Source: Gadus chalcogrammus
Taxonomy: Eukaryota > Chordata > Actinopteri > Gadiformes > Gadidae
NCBI RefSeq assembly: GCF_026213295.1
Contig: NC_079426.1
Location: 23,970,423-24,034,422, forward strand
Direction: 5' to 3'
Length of the DNA: 64,000 bases
Shown here: one piece after another, positions 9,496-19,987 of the stretch
How the letters are laid out: every line of letters starts with the position of its first letter
Position numbering within the stretch: position 1 is the stretch's first letter
The notes under the pieces: model-generated
Seen by the model: the letters and a program-made list of their open reading frames with translations, nothing else
The model's database searches: none
Told to the model about the DNA's origin: nothing
Position numbers and translations under genes: made by a program

Positions 9496-10013
9496 TCATA
9501 CATTTGCCATTGTCGTTTTCGGTTCCGTTTCCCCCTCCCTCTCTTTGTCTTGCGGCTGTTCTGGATACCGCATTTGCCAGTGAGTGTCCATTTTTGTGTG
9601 TGCTTTTACCTTCACTAGAGCCAGTTCTCTGGGAAGTAGCATTGCATCCAATAGTTCTGCAACTATCTTACCATTCTTGATTGGTGTGTCTTTGGCAGTT
9701 CCGAATCCCTGTAGTTTCCACAGAATGCCAAAATCCATTACAACACCCAGTGCATATCGGGAGTCGCATTAGAGTGTGGCAGACTTTCCTTCTGCGAGAG
9801 TGCTTGGGTCAATGCTTTGAGTTCTGCTTGCTGTGCTGACATTCCAGTGTCCATTGATCCTGATTCCAAGACGTCTTGCTCCGTTGTAGAAGCGTATCCA
9901 GCTCCACGGATCCCATCGTCGACCAGGAAGTACCCATCAGTGAACAAGACATGATCAGGGTTGTGGCGAGGGTCTTCCTTGCAGAAGTGACCCTGCTCCA
10001 TCATCGTTATCAA
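9496..10013 (-). pseudogene. Retroviral RNase H remnant (pol)
   Basis: From 10013 down, the frame reads HVLFTDGYF (first RNase H Asp), RGAGYA, and SAQQAELKALTQAL (the catalytic Glu). After a frame change it gives LQGFGTAKDTPIKNG and LALVKVKAHT. These are the ordered blocks of retroviral RNase H, which sits before integrase in pol. RT should lie above 10013 but is not recognisable; the remnant stops near 10150. Confidence 0.75.
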
Positions 10014-10149
10014 GTCCTAGAAAACATCGTCATCCATTTCGTTCGATGCATCCGTGGGGGTGCTAATGTAGAGATGTTGGAGACTGATGCTTTCTGGAGT
10101 GAAATGTTAGGAGATTCCAGCACGGCTTGCAAGTTTCCCAGCGGCTGCA

Positions 10150-10438
10150 GGGCTCCAGAGTGCGCCTAATTTGGGAGCACATGCGCCTAGAATTCGGGGT
10201 AGTGCGACCAAATATTTTATGTGGGCGCACCGGTGCGACTGAAAATTTATCTAGTATAATTATTATAATTTTTTTTTTTTACAGAGCAGTCTATTCATAA
10301 TATTGTAATAACCACGGAAGAGGCAGTGAATTAAGTATTGATTAGACAGCGATTTATTAGATACCTAATAAACCGTTGGAACACGCAGGACCGGTAACAA
10401 TAGCAATGCCGGTAAACAAACCCGCAAAGCCCAATCCA
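10150..10438. other. Unassigned stretch between retrovirus and Harbinger pieces
   Basis: The segment starts near CAGAGTGCGCCTAATTTGGG and includes GTGGGCGCACCGGTGCGAC, resembling the GC-rich subterminal part of some hAT-like elements, followed by an A/T-rich run. I could not find a matching right end, so no element is called. Confidence 0.3.
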
Positions 10439-10960
10439 GGGGCCTGTACTACGAAGCTCAATTAGAGGGTTAGCGAGGTATGTTGAGCTGAAAGCCTGGG
10501 TTAGCTGTACCATGAAAGTTGATCTCTTTAAGCATCACTGTATCACCATTGGTGACTTACGCTCGCAACCAAACCTGGTCGGGAGCAGCTTTTCAGCGAG
10601 TCTACCCGGAGATCGGCTACTTATATCGGCGTGCGCAGCTACCTAGCCCCTCCTCCGATAATGGCGTCACCATTTGTGGGTGTTCCCATGGACCACGGCG
10701 CACTTATCGTACAGGCGTCTCTCCGGAGAAAGAGGGTTTTTCGGGACAGAACCGATCCCTTGGCATTGTCTGACGATATTCTTTGAGAGATACAGATTCA
10801 GCATTTATTTAAGGCATTTATTTAATGGTCAAAATATTATTAATAAATGGCGTAAATATCGACCTCCCCTAAATGATGCTTCTACTCCTCAAAAGCTTTT
10901 CGTGATTCGTCTTCCATCTTGGTCTTATCCCTGGTCGTTCTTTCAGCAAGTCATTCAATG
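10439..10960 (+). mobile_element. PIF/Harbinger 5' end (terminal repeat plus transposase start)
   Basis: It begins GGGGCCTGTACTACGAAGC, a typical fish Harbinger terminal repeat, and runs into a transposase start at 10661. The opposite terminus was not found, so the right boundary is arbitrary. A related 5' end lies at 63638-63905 on the minus strand. Confidence 0.65.
10661..10820 (+). pseudogene. Harbinger (HARBI1-like) transposase N-terminus
   Basis: The frame opens MASPFVGVPMDHGA, continues RRKRVFRDRTDPLALSDD, meets an in-frame TGA at 10784-10786 and goes on in the same frame with ERYRFS. The pattern RxRVFRDRxDPLxxxD then ERYRFS is the N-terminal signature of Harbinger transposases, ahead of the helix-turn-helix region. 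The DDE nuclease part is not visible downstream. The start is set by comparison with the copy at 63781, which begins at the same residue block. Confidence 0.7.
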
Positions 10961-12900
10961 GTTGTAAAATACCTATTACCTATTACCTACAATTCTTTCA
11001 GATTCATAGCCTACATCCTGACTTGCAGGGCCTGGACAAGATTACACTGCATATACAGACTTTATGGCCATTCCACCAGCCATTACTACTTGACCCATTG
11101 TTGTTCTTCTGATATTGAGACAAATCATGATCACTGTCCATTAGCATCCATTTTTTGTGAGTCTCAATGTCTAATTCAAATGCAGTTAAAAATATGGGAC
11201 AATTGCTTAATTTTGTTTATATGCTATAGGCCGAAAGAACATTGCTTGGGGAGTCCAATTCCTCCACTGAAATGGGTGGAAAGTGCTTACAACTCTCTGC
11301 TAGTTAGCGGTCTATCTCTTCTCTCCATGTGGTTGTGTTGCGCGAATGCTGCTAAGGGAGGTAGTCTATTTGATTGATTCGCTGAATTATCCAATCATGT
11401 AGTGATAACAAAAAATAAGTAGAAGAATAAATGATTAAACAATCTCTTCCCTCGTCAACGGTTATGTACCACATGATGGTTTGGCCCTAATTACTGATTG
11501 TAGGATTTTCAATTGGAATTGAACATGGGAATCTGAATAAACCCACACTGTCAAAGTCTAGAGTCTATCTCTATAGGCCTATGCTCCATCTTATTTGAGA
11601 GGAGGAGGCTGTGTTTGATTCAGCGTTCATGTAAATTACTTCCATTAGAGTCTTAATGGGCAAGATGAGGTGTTTTTTGACTCAGGACAGCACATTAAGC
11701 ATCACTGAGAAATCACATTGACCTCACCTGGTGAGCATGGCAGTGAAACAGTGAAAGCTCTTAGCAAAGTACTTTCAGTACAAAGTACAAATATACCATT
11801 CCACCATGGATCTCACACCTCAATGGCAGAACAGGTTGTTTGTCAATATGATCCAAAACAACCTATATGCCCCTTGACTGGGATAGTAGCGTACATGTGA
11901 ATCACCATGGCAACTAAACATCATATACATTCAATGACTGATGATTGAAAAAATAAAATGCACATATATGCTAGAAATGTTGAAGTGCACTTTAATGCCA
12001 AAACTATCTTCAAATGTTTCATTTTCCATTGAGAATTTAAGGATTGTCATCCATTTTGTTTTGGCACACAGAACCTTGACATATGTGACGTTTTGCTGTT
12101 TCTTCAGCCATTGGGGTCGTATTGACAACAACATTTTCTGTCGTTTAGGTTAGAGAATAGGCTGAACATAACATACCCTACTGAGCAATCCATCACTATC
12201 TCTTTTATGAGACTGTAGTATTGTTGCTCTTACAGTGAGAACAAACATGTCAAGTAGAAGCAACAATAAGTACCGCTGTGTGGATGGCTGTTATTAGGAC
12301 CTGAGCTTATCCATACACACAGACATACAAACACACACAACTCACTCTCTCTGCCAATGTGTGTATTGCAGGAAAATAATATCACCATCCTAACAAGAAC
12401 AGGATGTTCTTGTACATGACCAGATCGAAGAGGATCATGCATCTTCTGATTCATGAAGCCATTCATATATGTTATGGTCCTTTATTATTGACACACATGG
12501 AGAGCCGAGAGTAATAAAAGAGTAAATGTCTGGACCCATTTCAAGCCCTTCCTTCAATTTCCTTATTTATTTAACATCAAACATTCCCCCTGGCTCATTA
12601 TGATCACATACTTAAACTGGTAATGGACCCCATGCATTATTACCATGCCGCCACCCATGCATTACCTTTTAATTTGACTTGTTTACGCATCCTAAAACTC
12701 TTTGCACACCCTCAAGTAAATAAAGTTAATTGGTCAGCAGATTACAGTGGATTGGCTAGGTTCAGTCCTACTATCTTGTCTTCAAAAACCATACATACAA
12801 CCATAACGAAAACATATCCTTTCCTTCACCTGTCTCGATCTTCAATGTTTTTCCAATAATAAGCAGAACATAAAAGCACTTTGCTTGATGGCTATAGCCT
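10961..12900. other. AT-rich DNA with no recognisable gene or element
   Basis: Only short chance reading frames occur. It contains a short CA/GT-rich patch near 12310-12350. From 11182 onward the sequence is part of the 19.2-kb direct repeat. Confidence 0.6.
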
Positions 12901-13100
12901 GTGACATAAGCCTCAGCCTGGTGTATCGCTGATCTCATCCAGCCAGACCCCAATGTTATTAAAACAAGGTGGTTTATTGGAGTTGTATAAAATGCAGAAT
13001 CTCAGCATTGTCCATGAACTGCAATGGATCTCCACAGCCAAACTCCGATGCCAGGTCTTTGTAACCTTCAGGGATATTCCAAGCTTACTCAGTGTCAGTG

Positions 13101-13363
13101 TATTTTCATTAGTCATTTAAAAAAGAAAAAATCCGGACAAATGTACAGGGTGGTTGAATCATTAACACACCAAACATACACTAACGTTGTGTGTACACAC
13201 TCACACATACACTCAGTTTGTGTCATTAAACGTTTTTACACTGCCAAAATATGCCCGTCTTATGCCCGCCATTTTCCCGGCATAGTCCGGGAAAATGTAC
13301 CCATCACCCTCTCGGACCCTACACACATTGGGGATTTCATTTTGATGTAAATGCGATTAGACG
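13101..13363. repeat. Dispersed repeat, form 1 (also at 17741-18040 with an inverted right half)
   Basis: The left part (13101-13215, starting AGTGTCAGTGTATTTTCATT) matches 17735-17862 in the same orientation. The right part (13216-13363) matches 17863-18040 as its reverse complement. This form has a 12-bp palindrome-like TCCCGGCATAGTCCGGGA in the middle. Family unknown. Confidence 0.8.
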
Positions 13364-13366
13364 ACT

Positions 13367-13654
13367 TTGTGGTCCCAGGGGCAGGACTTGGGTACAGGTT
13401 TTGCTGCGTTGTTACTACAACAGAGACAACGCAGCGATATCAACATTAGCAGTTCTAACTGGAGAGACGGGGAAATCCGCGAGATGCTGACCATCATGGG
13501 AGAGAAGGTGATGCAGTCGCATTTAAGGAGGACAGGGAAAGATGGTGTTATCTATGAGAAAGATGCAGAGGAAGTCTCCTTACAAGGCTTTTGTCGGGAT
13601 AAAAAACATGTGGTCAGCAAAACAAAGAATTTGTTGCCGTTTTTGCACTTGTAA
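13367..13654 (+). CDS. Possible Myb/SANT-like (trihelix) DNA-binding domain fragment
   Basis: The frame contains NWRDGEIREMLTIMGEKVMQ, then DGVIYEKDAEEV and FCRDKKHVVSKTKNL. The W-x-x-x-EI start followed by a basic third helix resembles the Myb/SANT-like domain found in the accessory proteins of Harbinger elements and in many fish genes. Copy B (38672-38950) has the same block with a frameshift after about 68 residues. A Harbinger transposase start lies 2.6 kb upstream on the same strand, so it may be the accessory ORF of that element; this link is inference. A second short open stretch (NQESWLHDEGRFYTLDF, about 13785-13835) follows and is unassigned. Confidence 0.4.
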   Translation: MWSQGQDLGTGFAALLLQQRQRSDINISSSNWRDGEIREMLTIMGEKVMQSHLRRTGKDGVIYEKDAEEVSLQGFCRDKKHVVSKTKNLLPFLHL

Positions 13655-14642
13655 ATAGTAGCTTACACTGAGATCTCGTCTACTCATTCGTGCATGCGAG
13701 TGGCTTGAATAATTATTATTTAAATGTTTTAATATTTTTCTTAAGAGGTCTCCTCTCTCTCGTGCGTAGCCCCGCCTACCCCATGAACCAAGAAAGCTGG
13801 CTCCATGACGAAGGCAGATTTTACACTCTCGATTTTACACAGCAAGACAGTGAAATTGCAGGGTGTTACAAGCTGCGACTGTACCGGCTTGGCGGTGTTA
13901 AAATGCCTAGCGTGTGAGAGGGTGTGTGTGAGCGTGAGAGTCTGTGTGTCAGTGTGTGAGTGTGTTTGTGGGTGCATTTAAGGATTGCTTGTGAGTAGCT
14001 TGACAACCACAATGAGATGCAGCAACACACTGAGGCCTTTCCACAGTATAACAGAAGGCTTATCTTATTGAACAAAGTGCTGATCGTGTCTTCATTCAAA
14101 TGACACAGAGAAACTGAGACGCTGTATTATTTAGAATTTAAAACATTAACCTCATACTTTCATTTTATACTTCTCTGAAACTATCCTGTTGTTAGCATCC
14201 TTTCTCTCTCAACCCTCTATCTCTCTATATCCCTAATTTGCCCCACTGGGTTTTAATGAATGTGCAATATTGTGATCTGTTATGTTATGAGTTATTCTTT
14301 GTGTGTATGTGTTACTTAATCATATTTCAGCAACCTGCTGTTCAACAAAAAAAACACGCACTCACAAAATAAATATTGAGACTGGTGGTGACATGGACGG
14401 TAGCAATATGATACTCAAGCAATATACATGGAAAACAGGAAATGCCATTAGATAACAGATGAAAAATGGATTGAGAAAAACGATACGGTCGACCAAATCA
14501 TGAGCTAATTATAGTAGTTGAGGACTGTGGGTCTCAGGAAGGCTAGTGTGTGAGGATATGTACAGTGTGTGTGAAAGACAACACTTTGTGAGTAAGGCTA
14601 CAGTGTTTGAGTAAGGCTTTAGTGTGTAAGGGAGACTACAGT

Positions 14643-15611
14643 CAGTGTTGGGAAGGTTACTTTTAAAATGTATCCAGTTACAAAATACATGCCTAAAAAT
14701 GTAATATGTAACGTATTCCCTTTCATCACTCAATCTGAGTATTGTATTCTGAATACTTGGATTACTTCCACATTGAATTGCATTTTAAAAGTGTAGGAAT
14801 GCGGCATCAAATCCTGCTTACTAAACAAGCCTATTCTGGTGTGTTCTTCTGTTCTATTTTATATAATTTGCTGTAGTGGAACAAAGACTATAAGGGTATG
14901 TTTACGCGAAAGATATTTTCTATTACATCTAACCTTTTTTTCACTCAATAAGTAAGTTCTTAGGTGTTGCCTATAAAAGGGTTAGGGTTAGAGAGAGAGA
15001 GTGAGAGTGAGAGTGAGAGAGAGAGAGGGAGAGGGAGAGGGAGAGGGAGAGGGAGAGAAAAGATCGTTCAATCATCAGCATTTTCATGTGTGTTTTTCCA
15101 GCATACGTTTTATGTGGGTGTCTGGCCAAATTCCCCTACTGTCCGACAATTTGCTGCTAGTCTTGGAGTTACCGCACGGCTGAACGGTTGCCTGTTACGT
15201 CCAAGGAGGCATATTCTTTATAGAACTGGATCGGACGAGGTGCGTCCGTTTTCACATCTCAAGCGAACTGTACCAGGGTTCGTTTGGAAGCGAACCGAGA
15301 CCAGCTGTTCAGGGACGTCTCGGTCAGCTGATTTGGTTCACATCGAAGTGAGGTGGTTGCATTCACACCAACGCAAATGTACCGAAGCAAGGGGACCAAA
15401 CTCGTTTGGTGCGCACTAAATGCTGTTGATGTGAAAGCACAAATAAACTGCTGAAACAGAAGTATCGTCATGTAATCCATTGATTTCAACAATATAACTG
15501 TATTCTAAGTACCAACTATTTAAATTGTAACTGTAACGGAATACAGTTAGCTACAATTTGCATTCTGAATACGTAACGCCGGTACATGTATTCCGTTACT
15601 CCCCAACACTG
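14643..15611. mobile_element. Non-autonomous hAT element with 8-bp target duplication
   Basis: Ends are CAGTGTTGGG and CCCAACACTG; the flanking ACTACAGT (14635-14642 and 15612-15619) is an exact 8-bp duplication, diagnostic of hAT. Subterminal sequences carry repeated ATTCCGTTAC/GTAACG-type motifs. The interior holds a GA-rich microsatellite (14990-15058) and a GC-richer part (15180-15440) that is also present, diverged, at 63220-63637 and partly at about 61900-62000. No transposase frame. Confidence 0.9.
14990..15058. repeat. GA/GAGAGG microsatellite
   Basis: (GA)n grades into (GGGAGA)n inside the hAT element. The Arg/Glu reading frames over it are repeat products. Confidence 0.95.
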
Positions 15612-15737
15612 ACTACAGTGTACGAGTAAGGCTACAGTGTGTGAATAAGGATACAGTGTGTGAGGGAGACTACATTGTGTGAGCGAGTCTTACTCACACA
15701 CTGTAGTCTTACTCGGGATAAAAAACGCAGACTTGGC

Positions 15738-15853
15738 GTATCCTGCCAGGACTAGCAGGGCCGGAGCCTTCTCCAAAAGAAAGGACGTAGGCCTACGCTG
15801 GAAATAAGTGATACCTCGGCATGTCCTGCCGGGACTGGCAGGGGCGGAGCCAA
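15738..15853. repeat. Pair of ~35-bp direct repeats
   Basis: TATCCTGCCAGGACTAGCAG followed by GGCCGGAGCC (15738-15772) and TGTCCTGCCGGGACTGGCAG followed by GGGCGGAGCC (about 15818-15853), some 78 bp apart. Each contains an imperfect inverted CCTGCC/GGCAGG pair. Function unknown. Confidence 0.75.
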
Positions 15854-15926
15854 CCCCAAAAATAGAATAGCGAAAGGGAGTAATGAGACCGTACATACCC
15901 GCCGTAGAAAAAGGATCTATGGGTGA

Positions 15927-16522
15927 CCTTGAGTTCTTTCGTGTTGTACCAATGATGTGGTCAACAAACTCACGAGTGCCCTAGTTGTGCCACCGACGTG
16001 GTGCACAGACTCACCGGTGTTGCTGCAGCAAATATTGTGTACTTTCGTGTTGTACAACCGACATGGTCGATGAGCTCAGAGTGCCCTGCACTTGAGCGTT
16101 TGATATTGTGCCACCGGCGTGGTAATTCAATTCACAAGTGCCTGTGTTGCGCTCACCGACGTGGTCAACGACACTACCGGGGTTGCTGCAGCGAACGTTG
16201 AGTTCTGTGTTGTACCACACCGACATGTGCAACGAACTCACGAGTGCCTGAATTATGCCCACCGACGTGGTCAACGCACTCACGGGGTTACTGCAGTCAA
16301 ACCATGAGTATTAGATATCGTGCCTCCGATGTGGTCATACTCATGAGTGCCCGAGTTGTTACCACTGTGCTGTGGTCAACGCACTCACCGGGGTTGCCTC
16401 CGCGAACCTTGAGTTTTTGATGTTGTGCCACCGTTGTGTCAACAAACTCAAGAGGGTTTTCTAGATGATCCACCGACGTGGTCAACTCACTCACCGGGGT
16501 TGCTGCAGGTTAACCTTGAGTT
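15927..16522. repeat. Two-part minisatellite next to the recombinase gene
   Basis: About a dozen ~50-bp units alternate between two types. One is like CCACCGACGTGGTCAACGCA then CTCACCGGGGTTGCTGCAG; the other like CCGACATGGTCAACAAACTC then ACGAGTGCC. Together they form a ~105-bp higher-order unit with TTGAGTT(C/T)T spacers. The array ends 80 bp downstream of the minus-strand recombinase stop at 16604. Confidence 0.85.
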
Positions 16523-16603
16523 ATATAGCCAGATTTTACGTCATAAGTTTAGAACCTGATAACCACCAACTCCACCAGTAGTTGCCAACATGTTAAGCAT
16601 ACC

Positions 16604-17638
16604 TTAACCGACGTTAGAGAGCATCGTCTGCGCTTGAAGAAAGAACCTTGAATTCGACCGGATGTAAGATTCGTATGCTGTGGAAGACAACCTTCCCAGT
16701 CGTTTGATAGAAGCGTCCGGCAACCCTTATTCGGCGGCTGTGGTTGCCCTCCTATCCGGAAGGAGTGGCCAGTGTAGAGGGGAGATGGTAGGCCGCACCC
16801 TTCTACCACCTTAGCGATATGGACTCTGGACCACTCTTTAGTCATTGGCAGGCCATTAGGCAGAATAAGCAGAGGTGATTCGGGGGACGTGCGTTGCCGA
16901 AGCCTGAGATAGAGGAGCATAGAAGCATAAGGACAGAGAGAGTTGTTGATTCTTGAAATGATAATAGTTACGCCTGCCCCTAGGCTATCGCTTTTAGACC
17001 GTTTTAAGAAGATGGAAAAATGCCTTGCAGAGAAGGTGACATCGGCGAAAGCCAGGCCCCGTGTAGGGGAAAAAGTCTGAGTAGGTGACGTGTATTCCCC
17101 TGGACGCATAAACCCATAGAACGCTGTGAGAAACACTGTCTCAAGTAATATGTTAAAATAGGGATGGAATCTCCCAGTTCTGAGAGAGCACACTAATCTA
17201 TTCAATATTGATATATATTGAGAGTGATAGGAGAGCGTTTGTCTGGTACTTTTGGCACCGATTTATACATGCCCTTCAGTAGGAGATGGATTGCGGGAGT
17301 CGAAAATAGACTAAGAGAGCCAGGATCTTGGCATCTTATATATAATTAAATACCAGCTAAGTTTCGTGAATTGTAGACCACTTATGTCTACGAGATTCAG
17401 AGCAGTGGACGATAAAAGCGCTGACGATAGGGGCCGACACTGGAAAAATTGATCCGTGCATGGAAATGCTAAATAAATTAAACGGGGACCACGCATAGCT
17501 ATAAGCTTTAAGGGTTGATGGCGTTAGAGCTTTTGCCATGAAAATACTCGCGGAACCTGTTTTTAACCTGTTGCCTAATCCAGCCGGAGTTCGTGGAAGG
17601 GTGGGCTGATTATTTGGTCCGTATCCCCTGCGGGGCAT
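16604..17638 (-). pseudogene. Tyrosine recombinase of the YR element
   Basis: The N-terminal part (17638-17357) contains MAKALTPSTLKAYSYAWSPF, a SAM-like core-binding start. The catalytic part (17205-16604) has FYGFMRPGEYT (first catalytic Arg), LLILPNGLPMT, YTGHSFRIG (the HxxR box, intact) and, after a frame change, STAYESYIR with candidate nucleophile Tyr, ending QTMLSNVG and stop TAA at 16604-16606. Length fits a full enzyme of about 340 residues. It is disabled by frameshifts near 17210-17350 and after SFRIG, and by an in-frame TAA in the segment that follows. The four catalytic residues can all be seen, unlike in the DIRS copy at 5406-5665. The enzyme would join element DNA to the target by strand exchange without end-duplication. 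Confidence 0.8.
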
Positions 17639-17740
17639 AGACGTCTGAATTCCGGGAACCCTTGTGAAAGGCCCGTGATGAGATTGTCTACGAAACCGGT
17701 GTCGGGGTGAGATGAGAGAAATTATTCTAGAGAAGCAGTG

Positions 17741-18040
17741 TCAGTGTATTTTCATTAGTCATTTAAAAAATAAAAAATCCGGACAAATGTACAGGATGGT
17801 TGAATCATTAACACGCCAAACTATACTAACGTTTGTGTGTACACACTCACACATACACTCATGTCGTCTAATCGCATTTACATCAAAATGAAATCCCCAA
17901 TGCGTGTAGGGTCCGAGAGGGTAAATTGGGGTGCGAAATCTACCTCAGTATGTGTAAACGCACGGACTATGCCGGGAAAAAGGCGGGCATAAGACGGGCA
18001 TATTTTGGCAGTGTAAAAAGGTTTAATGACACACACTGAA
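17741..18040. repeat. Dispersed repeat, form 2 (right half inverted relative to 13101-13363)
   Basis: It lies between the recombinase and the zinc-finger ORF. Relative to form 1, the right half is reversed and carries about 40 extra bases (around 17925-17965). Ends: AGTGTCAGTGTATTTTCATT on the left, about GGTTTAATGACACACACTG on the right. Confidence 0.8.
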
Positions 18041-18066
18041 GTTGATTGGGGTAGATGGGTGAGATT

Positions 18067-18613
18067 TTAGAATCTCTTGCAGGGATGGGCCTTCCCTTGG
18101 TTTGCCGGCCTTTTGCGGTGGGGGCAGGTGGATTTCGGGTGTGGGTCCCTGCAAATACTGCAGATGTGGGAGAATTTACAGTTATAAGAACAGACAGATT
18201 CATTAAAGTTATTACAGATGGGCCTCCCCATTAAGCGACGTCCAAGACGATCGCTCGGTTGGCTTGCGTGTTCGTCACCGTGGACGGGTGCCGTTTTGAA
18301 GGCATGAACCGGGGGGTAGTAGCGGCACTTAGGACATAGAACCGTTGTGTGCCCGTGGGAACTACAAATAGCACAAGAAAGTGACTGGTGGCCACCGAAG
18401 TGGCAGAGCAGAAGCTCGGTGTCCATGGTGGACCAATCAATCCTAGCGTTGAGCCTAGCTATGCATTGGGCCGATTAGCAGAGAACGCTTTGTGATATTC
18501 ATAGAATAAGGTCCCCCCATAGCGCTGGTTGAGGTCGGCAATAATAGCGAGGTAAGCGTCAAATTCTATCCTCCTATCGGGATAAACTTGGAACATGATG
18601 TCGCTGAAGATAC
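18067..18613 (-). pseudogene. ORF1 (gag-like, CCCH zinc finger) of the YR element, C-terminal part
   Basis: From 18613 down the reading gives IFSDIMFQVYPDRR, EFDAYLAIIADLNQ, then CHFGGHQSLSCAIC with Cys/His pairs, GRPICNNFNESVCSYNCKF followed by SHIC, and CRDPHPKSTCPHRK. The spacing C-x(7-8)-C-x(4-5)-C-x3-H is CCCH-like and is typical of ORF1 proteins in YR elements, where it probably binds nucleic acid. Copy A has a one-base deletion near 18475 (GATTAGC versus GATTTAGC in copy B). The ORF is cut at 18613/18614 by a retroviral LTR; its N-terminal half lies on the far side of that insertion. Confidence 0.75.
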
Positions 18614-19103
18614 TGTTAGATTTCAGCTTATTTCTAAACTGTTCGGACAGACTCTGCGTTGTGTATTTTCAGTCGTAGTAGTAATTCTTGAAGTCGAAAT
18701 CAAAGCAACTTGACAGGTTGGATCAGAGGGTTGAATAGATGGTTTATTCCAGGATGTAATACAGCGAGATACAGACTTAGGTTGAATAATCTATAGTGGA
18801 CCCATTGAGGATCCGTTTGATGACTTGTTCCTTGGCTGTCGAACCCTCTTCTCGTCGAACCAAAGGGTTGGGGCGAGTATTATACAAAAAGGGGATACAT
18901 GAATAACACGTGAACAGACGCACTCTCAGCCTTGATAAGGCCCTGGCTATGTCCCGGAGGACCAGGTCGGTTCAACCTTGTTGAGACATAACAATGACAG
19001 AATGTTGGGGATAACACCTTGTATCAGTATGAGAGGCCCTGGCCTGTTCCTAGACTAGAAATGTGAACAAAAGAGAGACACTAAAATACACCAATATTCT
19101 ACA
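18614..19103 (-). repeat. 3' LTR, copy A
   Basis: 490 bp. On the minus strand it starts TGTAGAATATTGG and ends AAATCTAACA, the TG...CA of retroviral LTRs. It matches 29662-30141. The target duplication cannot be checked because the other LTR lacks its first ~17 bases. Confidence 0.9.
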
Positions 19104-19117
19104 TTCCTCCCTCTTGA
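19104..19117 (-). promoter_or_regulatory. Polypurine tract (plus-strand primer)
   Basis: The minus strand reads GATCAAGAGGGAGGAA directly before the LTR TG, the expected place for the RNase H-resistant primer. The same tract is at 44436-44449. Confidence 0.8.
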
Positions 19118-19987
19118 TCATACTAAACGTAGTTTAAAGATCACCCAAAAAATGAGAATTCAGTGTATCTACTGGTAAACCATTAACAATTAACTAAATC
19201 AATGAAAGAAGGCATAAAAGGCAATAGACAAGTAAATTCAAATCATACACAAGTAAACCAGGTGTAGGCCACTATAATAAAGAAAATAACAAACTCATTA
19301 GGTTAGGCTACTCATGATTAAACCAAAACATAAAAAATTTAAAGAATCAAGAAAGTAAACTGTCCAGACACCTCCCTCTGCTTGGCACAACAACATCACA
19401 GACAATACTGCATGACTCGGTTGGTTTTGAGTAGCAGTTGCAACAGAGTTATTTTCCAGTTGATGGCCACCGCAGGTGTGATGGGGGATGAGGATGAAAG
19501 TTTGTAGTAGGGCGTCAGGACAAACACAGACACAGTTCAGTTTAAGGACTCATCCCAAGGACTCAACAAGTGTCCGTGTCTCCTGGATCTCCGAGGTACG
19601 ATGAAACATGAAACAAAGAAAAAGTGCAGTATCAGTCATGGGGGAGGCATTGTCACAGCCTCCAACAGTAATAATAATCAACTATGGTTTGTAATTGTCA
19701 TTGAAACGATCATACAAAAATAAATCGCTTGATTCGAAAATGGTTATATCAGTAATCAGTAATCAGTCATCATAGTTCTCAATAAACCTTGTGTGAATGA
19801 ATGAATGAGTGAACCTTTGTTCAAAAACAAAACAAAACAAACAAAATGTTCTAAAGCTGAGCAGTTGTGTCAAGAAGGAACCAACATGAATTCTCACTTA
19901 GATAGGCGGTGACAAAGTCCTAGCATCTTTCGAAGACTAACCTCTCGTGAAAATAAAGGAATGAAAATAACAAACACTCCCTACTCT
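19118..19987 (-). other. Retrovirus 3' non-coding region after internal deletion
   Basis: Blocks match the pol/env copy on both sides of its coding part: 19118-19400 resembles 7400-7640, and ACTAACCTCTCGTGAAAATA (19936-19956) resembles 8388-8408. Pol and env are therefore deleted here. No reading frame of note. Confidence 0.65.

Larger units (their letters stand above)
6447..10150 (-). mobile_element. Endogenous retrovirus remnant (pol and env pieces, truncated LTR)
   Basis: Reading the minus strand gives RNase H, integrase, an env-like membrane segment, a 3' non-coding region and a partial LTR. The LTR and adjacent part (about 7177-7600) align by eye with 18830-19370, so this is the same family as the gag-carrying copy at 18614-30141. 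All genes are broken by stops and frameshifts. The gag, protease and RT regions are absent; the sequence becomes unrelated above about 10150. Confidence 0.75.
14565..15715. repeat. ~20-bp minisatellite interrupted by a hAT element
   Basis: Units like GAGTAAGGCTACAGTGTGT occur at 14565-14642 and continue at 15612-15715 on the other side of the insertion. The last units are inverted (TTACTCACACACTGTAGTCT near 15690-15710), so the array ends in a small hairpin. Confidence 0.8.
15927..18613 (-). mobile_element. Tyrosine-recombinase element, 3' part (no RT seen)
   Basis: On the minus strand the order is ORF1 with a CCCH-like zinc finger (18613 to 18067), a 300-bp insert (17741-18040), a tyrosine recombinase (17638 to 16604) and a minisatellite. 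The ORF1 N-terminus lies beyond the retrovirus inserted at 18614, at 30142-30384 in copy A and 55453-55857 in copy B. No reverse transcriptase is visible, so it may be a deleted Ngaro/DIRS relative or a DNA-type YR element. Its outer ends are not identified. Confidence 0.65.

Noticed and set aside
11182..12900. Host exon or promoter in the unassigned AT-rich region
   Set aside because: No long frame, splice pattern or CpG-rich segment could be supported.
12913..13116. Minus-strand ORF of 67 codons conserved in both copies
   Set aside because: Conservation only reflects the near-identity of copies A and B; no recognisable domain or start context.
15927..16522. CRISPR-like array
   Set aside because: The repeats are adjacent and diverged, with no unique spacers of constant length, and the context is a eukaryotic transposon.
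16604..18613. Crypton (YR DNA transposon) assignment for the recombinase element
   Set aside because: The ORF1 with CCCH finger and the blocks fit DIRS/Ngaro-type elements better, but absence of RT prevents a firm call; left as YR element.
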